Assembly (NCBI GenBank): GCA_039995105.1
Contig: CP146203.1
Coordinates: 1,116,001 to 1,180,000 of the forward strand
Direction: 5' to 3'
From: Jonesiaceae bacterium BS-20
GTDB lineage: Bacteria > Actinomycetota > Actinomycetes > Actinomycetales > Cellulomonadaceae
DNA length: 64,000 nucleotides
Part shown: one piece after another, positions 15,873 to 24,976 of the stretch
Position numbering within the stretch: the stretch's first letter is position 1
Layout of the letters: every line of letters starts with the position of its first letter
Program-made: the position numbers and the translations under genes
Notes under the pieces: generated by a model
Told to the model about the DNA's origin: nothing
The model's database searches: none
What the model saw: only the letters and a program-made list of their open reading frames with translations

Positions 15873-18848
15873 CTAGAACTGAGCCAGTGCGAATGGCAGG
15901 ACTTTACTAGCTCCGAGCTCACGTAGCAGCTTGGTCGCAATTGTCATGGTCCAACCAGAATCAACGTAGTCATCGATGAGCAGAATAGTGCGTCCCGGCA
16001 GTCCGCCGCTGGCCGCTGGGGATAGCTGAGATTCGAGACGTTTGGCTACCCCGGCTAGTCGCATCGCTGAGTTGACATCGTGGCGGTCTGCTGCAAGATG
16101 GTTGGGGTTAGGCCCGATTGACCCGATGAAGGGTTTCTTTAGGTAGGTGGCCAGCCCCTGGGCTAGGTGGGAGGTGAGAAGCGGCCGCGTGGTTGAACTG
16201 ATTGCGACCACGCCTTCGACCTGACCGATTTCAGGCCACGATTGGAGTACCTGGACCGCTGCGCGGCGTAGAGGAACCGACAGTTCACCGTCCGGTGTGC
16301 CGGCTGCAAAGAGCTCGCGTAGCGGGGCGGACCACCCCAACCCGTCGAGGCGGGCAATAACACGGCCCGGCTCAGCCTGAAGTGTAGGAGCAATGCGCCC
16401 GGATAGGTTGAGCCCCAAATCGCTCAGAGCGGAGGGCCACATCTTGCGCGGCAGTACTTCTAAGCCCGGGCGATCCATCGCGGTGCGGGCAGAGGCAACC
16501 TTTGTTTCATCCACAGCGGTGAGCAGACTGATCCCGCCGCAATTATCACACCGACCACAAGGCTGAGTTGGATCTAGATCAGGGTCATCCAGGGCAGCCC
16601 GCAAGAACACCATGCGGCAGGTCTTGAGGTTGACGTAGGTCAACATGGACTGCTGCTCTGCGGTGCGCGCAGCCGTTACCCTGGCGTAGCGTTCGCGGTC
16701 ATAACTCCACTCTTGGCCGGTCAGCTGCCATCCGCCTTGGACCCGTTTCACCGCGCCGTCAACATCGAGCACCTTGAGCATGAGCTCGAGCCTGGAGCGT
16801 TTCAAATCGACCTTGGTTTCCAACATGGGCAGCGAAAGTGTGCCAGTTCCGGATTCTTGGGCGTGCCGCAAAGCGGACAAGGTTGCTTGGACCTGTTCCG
16901 GCTCGGGAAACGCCATCGACCCAAAGTAGTCCCAAATCCGCTGGTCTTCAGTTCCGGGCAGCAATACGACTAGCGCTCGGTCAACGCCACGGCCGGCGCG
17001 ACCAACTTGCTGGTAGTACGCAATGGGGGAGTTGGGGGCACCAAGGTGAAACACGAAGGCGAGGTCGGGCTTGTCAAAGCCCATTCCCAACGCCGACGTG
17101 GCAATTAATGCCTTAACCTCGTTATTCTTCAACTGACCTTCAAGGAGCTCGCGCTCGGTCGTGTCAGTTTGCCCGGTGTAAGCGGCAACGTTGTGGCCGG
17201 CAGCGCGCAGTTGCTCGGTAACTTCTTGGACTTGGCTCACCGTTAGGCAATAGATGATGCCAGACCCCTGGGTACTCTCAAGGGATTGCATGAGCCAAGC
17301 GATGCGTTGCGGCTGCTCGGCCAGTTTCACCACTCCGAGATACAGTGAGGCCCTGTCAAGATCGCCGCGCAGCACCAGAACCTTGCTGTGCGCGGAATCT
17401 GTGGATTCGAGCTGCTCAGCGATATCATTGGTGACTCGCTCGTTTGCGGTTGCCGTGGTTGCCAAAACTGGAATACCCGCAGGGAGATCGGTAAGTAACG
17501 TACGAATTCTGCGGTAATCAGGGCGGAAGTCATGGCCCCAGTCGGAAATACAGTGCGCCTCATCGATCACGACCAAGCCCGCGGTCTGAGCCAACCGCGG
17601 CAGTACCTCATCACGGAAACCGGGGTTATTGAGCCGTTCCGGTGAGCACAGTAAGACGTCGATCTCACCGGCTGCAATCGAGTTATGAATCGTGTCCCAC
17701 TGCGTCACGTTAGCGGAATTGATGGTTACTGCTTTGATTCCCGCCCGCCCGGCTGCCGCAATCTGGTCCCTCATGAGCGCCAACAGGGGAGAAATAATGA
17801 TCGTAGGCCCGTAACCTTGGGCACGCAGTAGTGAAGTGGCCACAAAGTAGACCGCCGACTTACCCCAACCGGTGCGCTGAACCACGAGAGCACGCTGGTG
17901 CTCAGCTACGAGCGCTTCAATCGCTGTCCACTGATCGTCTCGAAGCTGGGCAGTTGAACTACCAACGAGCTTTTGGAGAGCTTCCTGTGCTTGAACCTTG
18001 AGCTCAGCGGCGGTTGGTAACGCAGCGATTGGGCCCGCTGGCGTGACCGGAACCTGACGCGCAGTACGAGCGGTCGCGCGTGGCCCGGTTGCATGAAGAT
18101 CAACCGGAACCAGGTCCGCATATGGGTCGCTGCCATACTCGGGCTCGAAGCCCGAGTCGAGGAAGGGATCCTCAGCCGGTGGGATGTCATCACCACCCCA
18201 GTCGCCGTACACTTCCACTGGTGCTGGTGCTGGTGCTGGTGCTGGTGCTGGTGCTGGTGCTGGTGCTGGTGCTGGTGCTGGTGCTGGTGCTGGTGCTGGT
18301 GCTGGTGCTGGTGCTGGTGCTGGTGCAGCTTCAACCGGTACCGAAATATCTTCGACCAGTGGTGGGTCAGGGGACCCTGGCTCGGCGGCCAACGTATGTC
18401 CTTGGGCTTGTTCAGCTTCTTCGAATTCGGATTCGTCATCCTCGAACTCGGACTTGTCGGTTGCAACTGGCTTGGCTGAAGCGTTGTCGGCTGCCAACTC
18501 CTCGGTGGTTGGCGCAAAACCGGGTATTCCCCAGGCGGGTTGGGCATCATCATCGACCGTATTAGCGGCAAGTTGGCGGGCATCGGTTGCAGACGCACCC
18601 CACTGCGGTTCATCGGTCGTCGAACGCCGCATCCGCCCCAACGCCTCAGCGGGAATTTTGGACCAGTCTGGCTCCACACCCCAACGCTTAGGGCCCTTGG
18701 CAGCTACCGGACCCAGTACTGCTGCGGGTGGGGTCTGGCTTTTAGGGGAAGCGCTGTCGGTTAGGCTGTCCGCTTCGATAGGAACTGCGGGCTGGGCCGG
18801 CTGCTCGTGCTCGGGGTGGCCAACATCTTTGGAACCAAAATCACTCAT
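15873..18848 (-). CDS. RecQ-like DNA helicase with disordered N-terminus and C-terminal phosphoribosyltransferase-like domain
   Basis: This is a 991-residue superfamily 2 helicase. Residues 1 to about 270 are acidic and low-complexity, with an uninterrupted Ala-Pro repeat at about 175-210. The RecQ core follows: Walker A TGWGKSAVYF (near 328), DEAHCISDWGHDFRPDYR, ATTATA, and YYQQVGRAGRG. A zinc-binding set comes next (C...PCGRCDNC). The C-terminal 200 residues end in ILLIDDYVDSGWTMTIATKLLRELGA, the PRPP-loop motif of type I phosphoribosyltransferases. Unwinding of recombination or fork DNA is known for RecQ. The role of the PRTase-like tail is unknown. TAGGCT six bases upstream predicts leaderless mRNA. 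Confidence 0.9.
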   Translation of the reverse strand: MSDFGSKDVGHPEHEQPAQPAVPIEADSLTDSASPKSQTPPAAVLGPVAAKGPKRWGVEPDWSKIPAEALGRMRRSTTDEPQWGASATDARQLAANTVDDDAQPAWGIPGFAPTTEELAADNASAKPVATDKSEFEDDESEFEEAEQAQGHTLAAEPGSPDPPLVEDISVPVEAAPAPAPAPAPAPAPAPAPAPAPAPAPAPAPAPAPAPVEVYGDWGGDDIPPAEDPFLDSGFEPEYGSDPYADLVPVDLHATGPRATARTARQVPVTPAGPIAALPTAAELKVQAQEALQKLVGSSTAQLRDDQWTAIEALVAEHQRALVVQRTGWGKSAVYFVATSLLRAQGYGPTIIISPLLALMRDQIAAAGRAGIKAVTINSANVTQWDTIHNSIAAGEIDVLLCSPERLNNPGFRDEVLPRLAQTAGLVVIDEAHCISDWGHDFRPDYRRIRTLLTDLPAGIPVLATTATANERVTNDIAEQLESTDSAHSKVLVLRGDLDRASLYLGVVKLAEQPQRIAWLMQSLESTQGSGIIYCLTVSQVQEVTEQLRAAGHNVAAYTGQTDTTERELLEGQLKNNEVKALIATSALGMGFDKPDLAFVFHLGAPNSPIAYYQQVGRAGRGVDRALVVLLPGTEDQRIWDYFGSMAFPEPEQVQATLSALRHAQESGTGTLSLPMLETKVDLKRSRLELMLKVLDVDGAVKRVQGGWQLTGQEWSYDRERYARVTAARTAEQQSMLTYVNLKTCRMVFLRAALDDPDLDPTQPCGRCDNCGGISLLTAVDETKVASARTAMDRPGLEVLPRKMWPSALSDLGLNLSGRIAPTLQAEPGRVIARLDGLGWSAPLRELFAAGTPDGELSVPLRRAAVQVLQSWPEIGQVEGVVAISSTTRPLLTSHLAQGLATYLKKPFIGSIGPNPNHLAADRHDVNSAMRLAGVAKRLESQLSPAASGGLPGRTILLIDDYVDSGWTMTIATKLLRELGASKVLPFALAQF
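18217..18326. repeat. Tandem hexanucleotide GGTGCT (about 18 copies) encoding Ala-Pro in RecQ
   Basis: Near-uninterrupted GGTGCT units on the plus strand read AGCACC on the coding strand and give an (Ala-Pro)n stretch. Identical codons in every unit point to recent slippage expansion. The plus-strand open frames in this region are by-products of the repeat. Confidence 0.95.
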
Positions 18849-18854
18849 GCACCC

Positions 18855-18860
18855 AGCCTA
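18855..18860 (-). promoter_or_regulatory. -10 box of the recQ-like gene, predicted leaderless
   Basis: TAGGCT on the minus strand ends six bases before the ATG at 18848. No Shine-Dalgarno sequence is seen. Confidence 0.45.
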
Positions 18861-18939
18861 TTGGGTATGGGCCCTACGCGATGCTGCACGCCCCGGATGT
18901 GGTCAATCTTGGACGCAGACCACAGGTCTGGGGATAACG

Positions 18940-20259
18940 TCAGCGGTACTTGATATGGGCGCTATCCCGTGTAGTGAGGTACAACGCGACGCTCAGGGTG
19001 AGGGCCGATCCTAAGATCAAATACAGGGGAGTGTTCCAGTTGCCGGATAGGTCGTACAGGTAGCCCAACAGACTTGGACCCACTGCCGCAAGTGAATATC
19101 CAATGCCCTGGACCAGAGCGGAGAACCGGGCTGCCTCGTGTTCGTCTTGAGCGAGTTGGACCATGAGGAACATCACCAGGGTGAAAGCGCCACCTTGGGC
19201 AACTCCGGCGCTGATGAGCCACAAGATCCATAGTTCCGGGGACGTCAGCATACCGATGATGAAGATGAGCCAGCCCGTGCCAAGCCCAATGCCAAGGTGC
19301 TTGTACTTCACAAATTTGGCCAAAATGGGGATTCCAAATGCGCCAACTGTTGCGGTCATCTGGAAGATGGAAGCGGCGGCCGCGGCGCCGTCGGGGGCCA
19401 TATTTGCGTTGGCCATGAGGATCTGCGGCAGCCATGCGGTCACAGAGTAGTAGCACAGGGACTGAAACCCGAAGGCCAATGTCATGACGGTAAGCCGGAA
19501 TTTCAGGTCCTTGCGGAACCCGGGGTCGTTGGGGTCATCACCAACCATCGCCTCTGCGCCAGACTTAACCGTGGTGATTGGTGTTGTCTTGGTGGAAACA
19601 GAATCTTGGCCGTCCTCGGTACCCGCTACCGCTCCTGCCAGTTTTGCGGACGAAGAGTTCGCCTGCTGGCTGCGCGCAATGTGGAACGCTCCGGCTCCGC
19701 CCACCGTAACCAGCCACATGATCAAAGCGATTGCCGCGTGGACCACCCAAACGCCAAGAGCCCAACGCCAACCCCAGGCATCGGCAAGTGGAACCACCGC
19801 AAGAAGCATGAGCATCGCACCCAAATTGAGTGACGTGGTGTAAAGCGCGGTGGCCATGGCTCTGCGCTGAAGAGGGAAGCGGTCCCGGATCATGACCGGC
19901 ATTGTTACGTTTCCCAACGTAATGGACAAGCCGATCAGTGCCGTTCCCAAGACAACGGTGGGAGTCGATCCAATTGAGCGGACCGCGATTCCCAATGCGA
20001 TGCCAAGCAACGTCATAGTGATGGAAAACTTATACCCGGTGCGCCGGATCATGAACGCGGCAAAGGGCGTGCAAACGGCGAAGGCCAGGACCGGAATGGT
20101 GGTAAGTGAGCCCGCCACGAGCGCTGAGAGATTGAGATCTAGAACTACCCGGTCGAGTACGCCTGACAAACCAACGACTGGGCTACGCATTGTCGAAGCT
20201 ACCAGCACCACGCTGGCAAGCGACAGCGCAAAAAGCACTGAGCGGGACCGAGAAGTCAC
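18940..20259 (-). CDS. CynX/NimT-family MFS exporter
   Basis: This is a 439-residue major facilitator resembling the CynX/NimT group (cyanate or nitroimidazole-type exporters): RSPVVGLSGVLDRVVLDLNLSALVAGSLTTIPVLAFAV at the N-terminus and an MIRRTGYKFSITMTLLGIALG loop. About twelve transmembrane segments are split by a long polar loop (about 195-250). The substrate cannot be told from sequence. The start is GTG 20259 with GAGG upstream. It lies about 90 bp upstream of the recQ-like gene on the same strand and is divergent from hisC. Confidence 0.85.
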   Translation of the reverse strand: MTSRSRSVLFALSLASVVLVASTMRSPVVGLSGVLDRVVLDLNLSALVAGSLTTIPVLAFAVCTPFAAFMIRRTGYKFSITMTLLGIALGIAVRSIGSTPTVVLGTALIGLSITLGNVTMPVMIRDRFPLQRRAMATALYTTSLNLGAMLMLLAVVPLADAWGWRWALGVWVVHAAIALIMWLVTVGGAGAFHIARSQQANSSSAKLAGAVAGTEDGQDSVSTKTTPITTVKSGAEAMVGDDPNDPGFRKDLKFRLTVMTLAFGFQSLCYYSVTAWLPQILMANANMAPDGAAAAASIFQMTATVGAFGIPILAKFVKYKHLGIGLGTGWLIFIIGMLTSPELWILWLISAGVAQGGAFTLVMFLMVQLAQDEHEAARFSALVQGIGYSLAAVGPSLLGYLYDLSGNWNTPLYLILGSALTLSVALYLTTRDSAHIKYR

Positions 20260-20398
20260 GTAATCAAAACCTCATCAAGAAGGATCAAATAGCGGGGCAA
20301 AGTGAGCACTAGTGTGGCCGGGGGACGGACAAAAGTGTGATCCCCAGCCTCAAGTAGCCATAGAACGGACAACCGAAGGGTTTGTTTGCCCAAGACTC

Positions 20399-20404
20399 TA
20401 GAAT
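20399..20404 (+). promoter_or_regulatory. -10 box of hisC, predicted leaderless
   Basis: TAGAAT is followed by six bases and then GTG 20411. The same box and geometry stand before hisD, suggesting that the two his transcripts are started alike. Confidence 0.5.
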
Positions 20405-20410
20405 GGTGGG

Positions 20411-21592
20411 GTGACCCCAACTCCAGAAAATCAAGTTGCGCCGCAATTGTCCACCTTACCCGACGGCGCGCCCACAGGGCTGCCGTTACGTACTGGAATC
20501 CGCGGTGAAACGCCCTATGGTGCACCGCAACTTGACGTTCCTCATCTGCTCAATACGAATGAGAATCCATACGGACCTAGCCCCGAGGTAGTCGCTACGA
20601 TTACCGCGGAGGTTGTTGCTGCCGCAACGGGATTAAACCGCTACCCGGACCGAGAGTTTTCGCAGTTGCGGACGGCCCTGCGCGGGTACCTCGCCAAGGA
20701 GTCCGGTGTATCGCTGAGCCCCGACCAACTGTGGGCAGCGAACGGATCCAACGAGGTCATGCTGCACATTCTGCAGGCGTTTGGTGGTCCGGGCCGCACC
20801 GCCGTGGCCTTTTCTCCCGCGTACGCCATGTACTCCGAATACTCACGGGACACGCTGACCGAGTATGAGGCCATTGCGCGCGAGGAAGACTTCAGCATCG
20901 ACCTGAATAAGGTCGCGGCAGAGCTGGCTCGGATCAAACCGTCAGTAATTTTCTTGACCAGCCCCAATAACCCCACGGGAACCGCACTGTCACTTGATGA
21001 GATCAGGGCTATCTGTGAGGTTGCCCAAACGATCGATATCGATGGCGCTCCGGCCGTTGTCATCGTTGATGAGGCCTATGGAGAGTTCCGGCGCACCGGC
21101 AACCCATCCGCGCTTGAGCTGCTAGCGGAGTTCCCAAACCTTGCTGTTACGCGCACGATGTCTAAAGCGTTTGCACTTGCCGGCGGCCGCCTTGGCTATT
21201 TGGCCGCGTCAGCCGAGTTTGTTGCCGCACTAACCATCGTGCGGCTGCCTTACCACCTGTCTTCTGTTACTCAAGCGGTCGCCCGGGCAGCGCTCCAACA
21301 CGCGGACACCCTGTTGGCCACCGTAGACAGTTTGCGCCGTGAGCGCGACGGATTGGTTACCTGGCTGCGGGAACAGACATATAATGGCAAACCGTTGATC
21401 GTTGCGGATTCAGATGCCAACTTTGTATTCTTTGGCAAGTTCGCTGACCGCCACAGTGTGTGGCAGGGGCTGCTTGACCGGGGAGTGTTAATCAGAGAAA
21501 GCGGTCCAGAGGGATGGCTTCGGGTAACCGTAGGCACGCCTGAGGAAATGACCGCATTCAAACAAGCACTTGTGGAGGAATTAGGACTGTGA
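20411..21592 (+). CDS. hisC: Histidinol-phosphate aminotransferase HisC
   Basis: This PLP enzyme converts imidazole acetol phosphate and glutamate to histidinol phosphate. The 393 residues show the fold type I features: [14 protein letters not shown] at the N-terminus, [14 protein letters not shown] (near 177), [10 protein letters not shown] (near 217) with the PLP-binding Asp and Tyr, and the Schiff-base lysine in [17 protein letters not shown] (near 255). The GTG start at 20411 is consistent with the leaderless -10 just upstream. It overlaps hisB by four bases and opens the second his transcript. Confidence 0.96.
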   Translation: MTPTPENQVAPQLSTLPDGAPTGLPLRTGIRGETPYGAPQLDVPHLLNTNENPYGPSPEVVATITAEVVAAATGLNRYPDREFSQLRTALRGYLAKESGVSLSPDQLWAANGSNEVMLHILQAFGGPGRTAVAFSPAYAMYSEYSRDTLTEYEAIAREEDFSIDLNKVAAELARIKPSVIFLTSPNNPTGTALSLDEIRAICEVAQTIDIDGAPAVVIVDEAYGEFRRTGNPSALELLAEFPNLAVTRTMSKAFALAGGRLGYLAASAEFVAALTIVRLPYHLSSVTQAVARAALQHADTLLATVDSLRRERDGLVTWLREQTYNGKPLIVADSDANFVFFGKFADRHSVWQGLLDRGVLIRESGPEGWLRVTVGTPEEMTAFKQALVEELGL

Positions 21593-22203
21593 GCCAAATT
21601 GTTAGCCCGCGCACCGCGCGCTTGGAACGTAATACGTCGGAATCAAACGTGGTGGTGGAACTCAACCTCGATGGAACCGGGCGTACCGACATTTCGACTT
21701 CAGTTCCGTTTTTTGACCACATGCTGACCGCCCTTGGTAAGCACTCGCTCATTGACCTAACCGTTAAGGCAACCGGTGACGTACACATTGACGTTCACCA
21801 CACCGTGGAAGACACCGCGATTGTGATTGGCGAATGCCTGCGTCAGGCACTTGGTAACAAGGCCGGAATTGCTCGCTTTGGGGACGCAATCGTTCCGTTG
21901 GATGAGGCACTTGCGCAGGCGGTAGTCGACGTTTCTGGACGCCCATACGTGGTCCACTCAGGTGAGCCAGAAGGCCAGGAATACCACCTAATCGGCGGCC
22001 ACTTCACGGGGTCAATGACTCGCCACGTGTTCGAGTCAATCGCCTACCACGCAGGGATCTGCCTGCACATGAAGGTCTTGGCTGGCCGCGACCCACACCA
22101 CATCGTTGAAGCGCAGTTCAAGGCGTTTGCCCGAGCGCTGCGCGCTGCGGTTACTCCGGATCCTCGAGTTGAGGGAATTCCGTCAACAAAGGGAGCCTTG
22201 TAG
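21589..22203 (+). CDS. hisB: Imidazoleglycerol-phosphate dehydratase HisB
   Basis: This manganese enzyme dehydrates imidazole glycerol phosphate. The 204 residues cover only the dehydratase, without the histidinol-phosphatase fusion of enterobacteria. Metal-binding motifs are [13 protein letters not shown] (near 42), [15 protein letters not shown] (near 65-80) and [36 protein letters not shown] near 150-185. The start overlaps the hisC stop by four bases. An unannotated-type gene follows two bases after its stop. Confidence 0.97.
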   Translation: MSQIVSPRTARLERNTSESNVVVELNLDGTGRTDISTSVPFFDHMLTALGKHSLIDLTVKATGDVHIDVHHTVEDTAIVIGECLRQALGNKAGIARFGDAIVPLDEALAQAVVDVSGRPYVVHSGEPEGQEYHLIGGHFTGSMTRHVFESIAYHAGICLHMKVLAGRDPHHIVEAQFKAFARALRAAVTPDPRVEGIPSTKGAL

Positions 22204-22205
22204 GG

Positions 22206-22658
22206 ATGACCAATCCGGAACAAGTCACCGTGGCGGTTCTGTTGACCCAGGTGGCCGACGCCCAGTCACTCGCCGCAGCGTGCGCCATGAATAAGCTCAA
22301 GGTCACGGCAGTGAGCTCCCCAATCGGAGCGTACGGCGTGTGCCATGACCTGTCAGCAGGTAAGCCTCAAGAGGTAGCAAAGGCTGTCTCAGCGCTGGTC
22401 CAATCAGTCCCTGTCATCATGATTACGGCATCGAGTGGACAGATGAAGGCGGAGCAGTGGCAAGCCGGGGAAGTAGTTGGCAAGCTTCCGGTAGCGCTCG
22501 TTCTCGATGGCGCCCCGCACGAGCTTGAAGATCTATTGCTCCAGCAGACCACCGTTGAAGAACTCCCAGATACCGTGTTCTCCGGCGATATCTCTCGGTT
22601 CAAGGCGTTGCGCATGCTAGCCGGAGCGGCAAAGGCTTACAAGGCAAAGGCGAAATGA
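22206..22658 (+). CDS. Protein of unknown function inside the his operon
   Basis: I do not recognise this 150-residue soluble protein. It is rich in Ala, Val and Leu with alternating strand and helix-like patches ([67 protein letters not shown]) and a basic C-terminus ([14 protein letters not shown]). No signal peptide or membrane helix is seen. It starts two bases after the hisB stop and overlaps hisH by four bases, so it is surely translated with them. The location suggests a part in histidine synthesis or its control, for example a partner of HisH or PriA, but that is inference. Confidence 0.85.
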   Translation: MTNPEQVTVAVLLTQVADAQSLAAACAMNKLKVTAVSSPIGAYGVCHDLSAGKPQEVAKAVSALVQSVPVIMITASSGQMKAEQWQAGEVVGKLPVALVLDGAPHELEDLLLQQTTVEELPDTVFSGDISRFKALRMLAGAAKAYKAKAK

Positions 22659-23302
22659 GCGCACGCAAGGTAGTTGTTCTGGACTACGGATTCGGTAACG
22701 TCCGCTCGGCCGTGCGTGCCCTTGAGCACGTGGGCGCGGACGTTACCCTAACCGCTGATCCGGTTCTGGCTGCTAATGCGGACGGTCTGGTCGTACCCGG
22801 TGTGGGCGCGTTTGCTGCGGTCATGTCCGGGTTGGCGAAGGTTCGCGGCGGCCAAATAATTGAACGTCGGCTTTCCGGTGGACGTCCCGTTTTGGGGATC
22901 TGCGTTGGAATGCAAGTAATGTTTGACCGCGGTGTGGAACACGGTGTGCAAACCCCGGGGCTGGGCCAATGGCCGGGCGAAGTTACTAAACTCAGTGCCC
23001 CGGTCGTACCGCACATGGGCTGGTCCAACGTGAGCCCGCCGCAAGGCTCGGTCCTGTTTGCTGGCCTCGAGCAGGAGCGTTTTTATTTTGTCCACTCGTA
23101 TGCGGCTCAAACGTTTACGCTGGGGACTGATGAACCCGAAGATACCTCGTTCCGCCCGCCACTGGTGACTTGGGCGCAGCACGGCGGACTGTTTGTCGCC
23201 GCGGTAGAAAACGGCCCGCTCAGCGCCACGCAGTTCCACCCGGAGAAATCTTCGGATGCCGGACTGCAGATGCTGACAAACTGGCTTTCATCCATCAAGT
23301 AA
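22655..23302 (+). CDS. hisH: Imidazole glycerol phosphate synthase glutaminase subunit HisH
   Basis: This class I glutamine amidotransferase supplies ammonia to HisF. The 215 residues show [22 protein letters not shown], the oxyanion loop VVPGVGAF (near 48), the nucleophile elbow [11 protein letters not shown] with the catalytic Cys near 88, and the His-Glu pair in TQFHPEKSS near 193-197. The start overlaps the preceding unknown gene by four bases. hisF is not in this window, so the partner must be encoded elsewhere. Confidence 0.96.
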   Translation: MSARKVVVLDYGFGNVRSAVRALEHVGADVTLTADPVLAANADGLVVPGVGAFAAVMSGLAKVRGGQIIERRLSGGRPVLGICVGMQVMFDRGVEHGVQTPGLGQWPGEVTKLSAPVVPHMGWSNVSPPQGSVLFAGLEQERFYFVHSYAAQTFTLGTDEPEDTSFRPPLVTWAQHGGLFVAAVENGPLSATQFHPEKSSDAGLQMLTNWLSSIK

Positions 23303-23335
23303 TTTCTTATCAACCATTTAGAGCAGGGAAATTCC

Positions 23336-24067
23336 ATGTCACAACGCCTTGAACTTCTTCCAGCAGTCGACGTTGTCAAGGGCCAAGCGGTCCGTCTTGT
23401 CCAAGGTGAGGCCGGCTCCGAGACGTTCTACGGAACCCCTCTCAAGGCCGCCCAAGAGTGGCAGGAGGGTGGCGCCGAGTGGATTCACCTGGTTGACCTC
23501 GATGCTGCCTTTGGCCGCGGTGCAAATACCGAGATCCTCGCCGAGGTTGTGGGCGCGCTCGACATCAAGGTTGAGATGTCAGGCGGACTCCGTGATGATG
23601 AGTCGCTCGAGCGTGCGCTTGCCACCGGTGTGGCTCGTGTGAACCTAGGCACCGCCGCGCTCGAAAACCCGGAATGGACCGCGCGCGCGATCGACCGTTT
23701 CGGTGACAAGATCGCCGTTGGCCTCGATGTCCGCGGAACTACGCTTGCCGGGCGTGGCTGGACCAAAGAGGGGGGCGACCTGTGGGAAGTACTCGAGCGC
23801 CTCGAAGCCGCTGGCTGCCCACGCTATGTAGTAACCGATGTGACCAAGGACGGCACCCTACGCGGCCCAAACATTGAGCTCCTTGAGCAGATGTGCGCCA
23901 AGACCAAGGCCCCCGTCATTGCGTCGGGTGGTATCTCCAACCTCGATGACATCGTTGCGCTGACCGCAATGGTCCCGGCCGGAGTTGAGGGCGCAATTAT
24001 TGGTAAGGCACTGTACGCGGGTGCGTTTACCCTCCCGGAGGCACTTGATATCGCTGGTCGGCCATGA
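23336..24067 (+). CDS. priA: PriA-type phosphoribosyl isomerase (HisA/TrpF)
   Basis: This is a TIM-barrel isomerase of 243 residues. In actinobacteria PriA serves both histidine (ProFAR isomerisation, HisA) and tryptophan (PRA isomerisation, TrpF) synthesis. Motifs are [21 protein letters not shown] with the catalytic Asp near 11, [35 protein letters not shown] (the Arg/Trp loop typical of PriA), [13 protein letters not shown] with the second Asp near 175, and [11 protein letters not shown]. Bifunctionality is inferred from the family, and no trpF is visible here. It overlaps sseB by four bases. Confidence 0.93.
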   Translation: MSQRLELLPAVDVVKGQAVRLVQGEAGSETFYGTPLKAAQEWQEGGAEWIHLVDLDAAFGRGANTEILAEVVGALDIKVEMSGGLRDDESLERALATGVARVNLGTAALENPEWTARAIDRFGDKIAVGLDVRGTTLAGRGWTKEGGDLWEVLERLEAAGCPRYVVTDVTKDGTLRGPNIELLEQMCAKTKAPVIASGGISNLDDIVALTAMVPAGVEGAIIGKALYAGAFTLPEALDIAGRP

Positions 24068-24837
24068 CCGAACCACTGCGGTCAGGCGGTAAGGAGTTGC
24101 CAACGGGAAAGGCATTGCCAACGGGAAAGGCATTGCCACCGGGATCGGCCTTTACCGGCGACGATGGCACCGCGGATCCGGAATTAGCACGCCGCCAGGC
24201 GGACTATGCGGCTGGAGTAACGGGACTGGGTCCGGTTGTCGAACGCCTTGCGCAGGTTCGTGTGCTCGTGCCTATTTTGGCTTCCCTTGACCAGGAAGAT
24301 TACACCGAGGAAGGCCTACGCTACGACAAGGAGGCCTCGGCGGGAATCGTTGCGCTTGAGGCTCCCGATGGGCGAACGGCATTGCCGGTTTTTTCTTCCG
24401 TAGCGGCGATGACCGCTTGGCGTCCCGATGCCCGTCCCTCTCCCGCTGATTGCGTGCGGGCCGCTCTGTCAGCGGTTGCCGAGGATTGGGCTTTGTTGGT
24501 GCTGGACCCGGGAAACCCAACGCAGGCCCTTATTCCACGTCCTGCAGTTTGGGCTATCGCCCAACAACAACCGTGGCTCCCAACGGTGGATTTGGGTGTG
24601 GTACACCCCGAGATTCAAGCCGAAGTTGCGGCCGTGGTAGGAGCGATTGAGCACGTCGCAGCGGTTACCTGTGCCCCGGGACGTTCCGCAGAACTGGCCG
24701 TGGTGTTGACCCTCGAACCCGGGCTTACCCGGGCTGGGCTGGATTATGTTCTTGCGCAAGTGAACCGGGCCTTGAGTCAAAGCGAACTGATCGCACAGCG
24801 GGTTGACGGTCTTGAGTTGCGGTTGGAACAGGTTTAA
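24064..24837 (+). CDS. SseB-family protein
   Basis: This is a 257-residue protein with an SseB-like N-terminal domain ([55 protein letters not shown]) and a second domain ending in a helical segment ([34 protein letters not shown]). SseB-like proteins are widespread in actinobacteria next to his genes, but their role is unknown. The first 30 residues hold a tandem LPTGKA repeat made by an exact 18-bp duplication. It is coupled to priA by an ATGA overlap and ends the his transcript at a large palindrome. Confidence 0.82.
   Translation: MTEPLRSGGKELPTGKALPTGKALPPGSAFTGDDGTADPELARRQADYAAGVTGLGPVVERLAQVRVLVPILASLDQEDYTEEGLRYDKEASAGIVALEAPDGRTALPVFSSVAAMTAWRPDARPSPADCVRAALSAVAEDWALLVLDPGNPTQALIPRPAVWAIAQQQPWLPTVDLGVVHPEIQAEVAAVVGAIEHVAAVTCAPGRSAELAVVLTLEPGLTRAGLDYVLAQVNRALSQSELIAQRVDGLELRLEQV
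24097..24143 (+). repeat. 18-bp tandem repeat (2.6 copies) at the start of sseB
   Basis: Two exact copies of TTGCCAACGGGAAAGGCA (24097-24114, 24115-24132) are followed by a partial third copy (24133-24143). In frame they encode the LPTGKA repeat. Confidence 0.95.
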
Positions 24838-24897
24838 CCTACTGCTCGAGGCCGCTAGACGGGAGCCTTATTCTAGAATTTTGTAGGTTTGTGCGAA

Positions 24898-24941
24898 GAG
24901 TCGTGTGGCCGGTAACCAATTGGTTACCGGCCACACGACTC
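24898..24941. terminator. 44-bp perfect palindrome between convergent sseB and protease genes
   Basis: Bases 24898-24941 are identical to their reverse complement, centred on AATT. They would form a stem of about 20 bp in either transcript. There is no T-tract on either side. The placement suggests a bidirectional terminator. Confidence 0.6.
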
Positions 24942-24976
24942 ATCGCTGTTGCTGGGTGTCCAAGGAGTTTAATGCG

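Noticed and set aside
18184-19014. Plus-strand open frames of 128-276 codons rich in Gly-Ala or Cys-Trp opposite recQ
   Set aside because: They are created by the GGTGCT repeat and lack any family sequence or ribosome binding site. The minus-strand helicase is clearly the coding strand.
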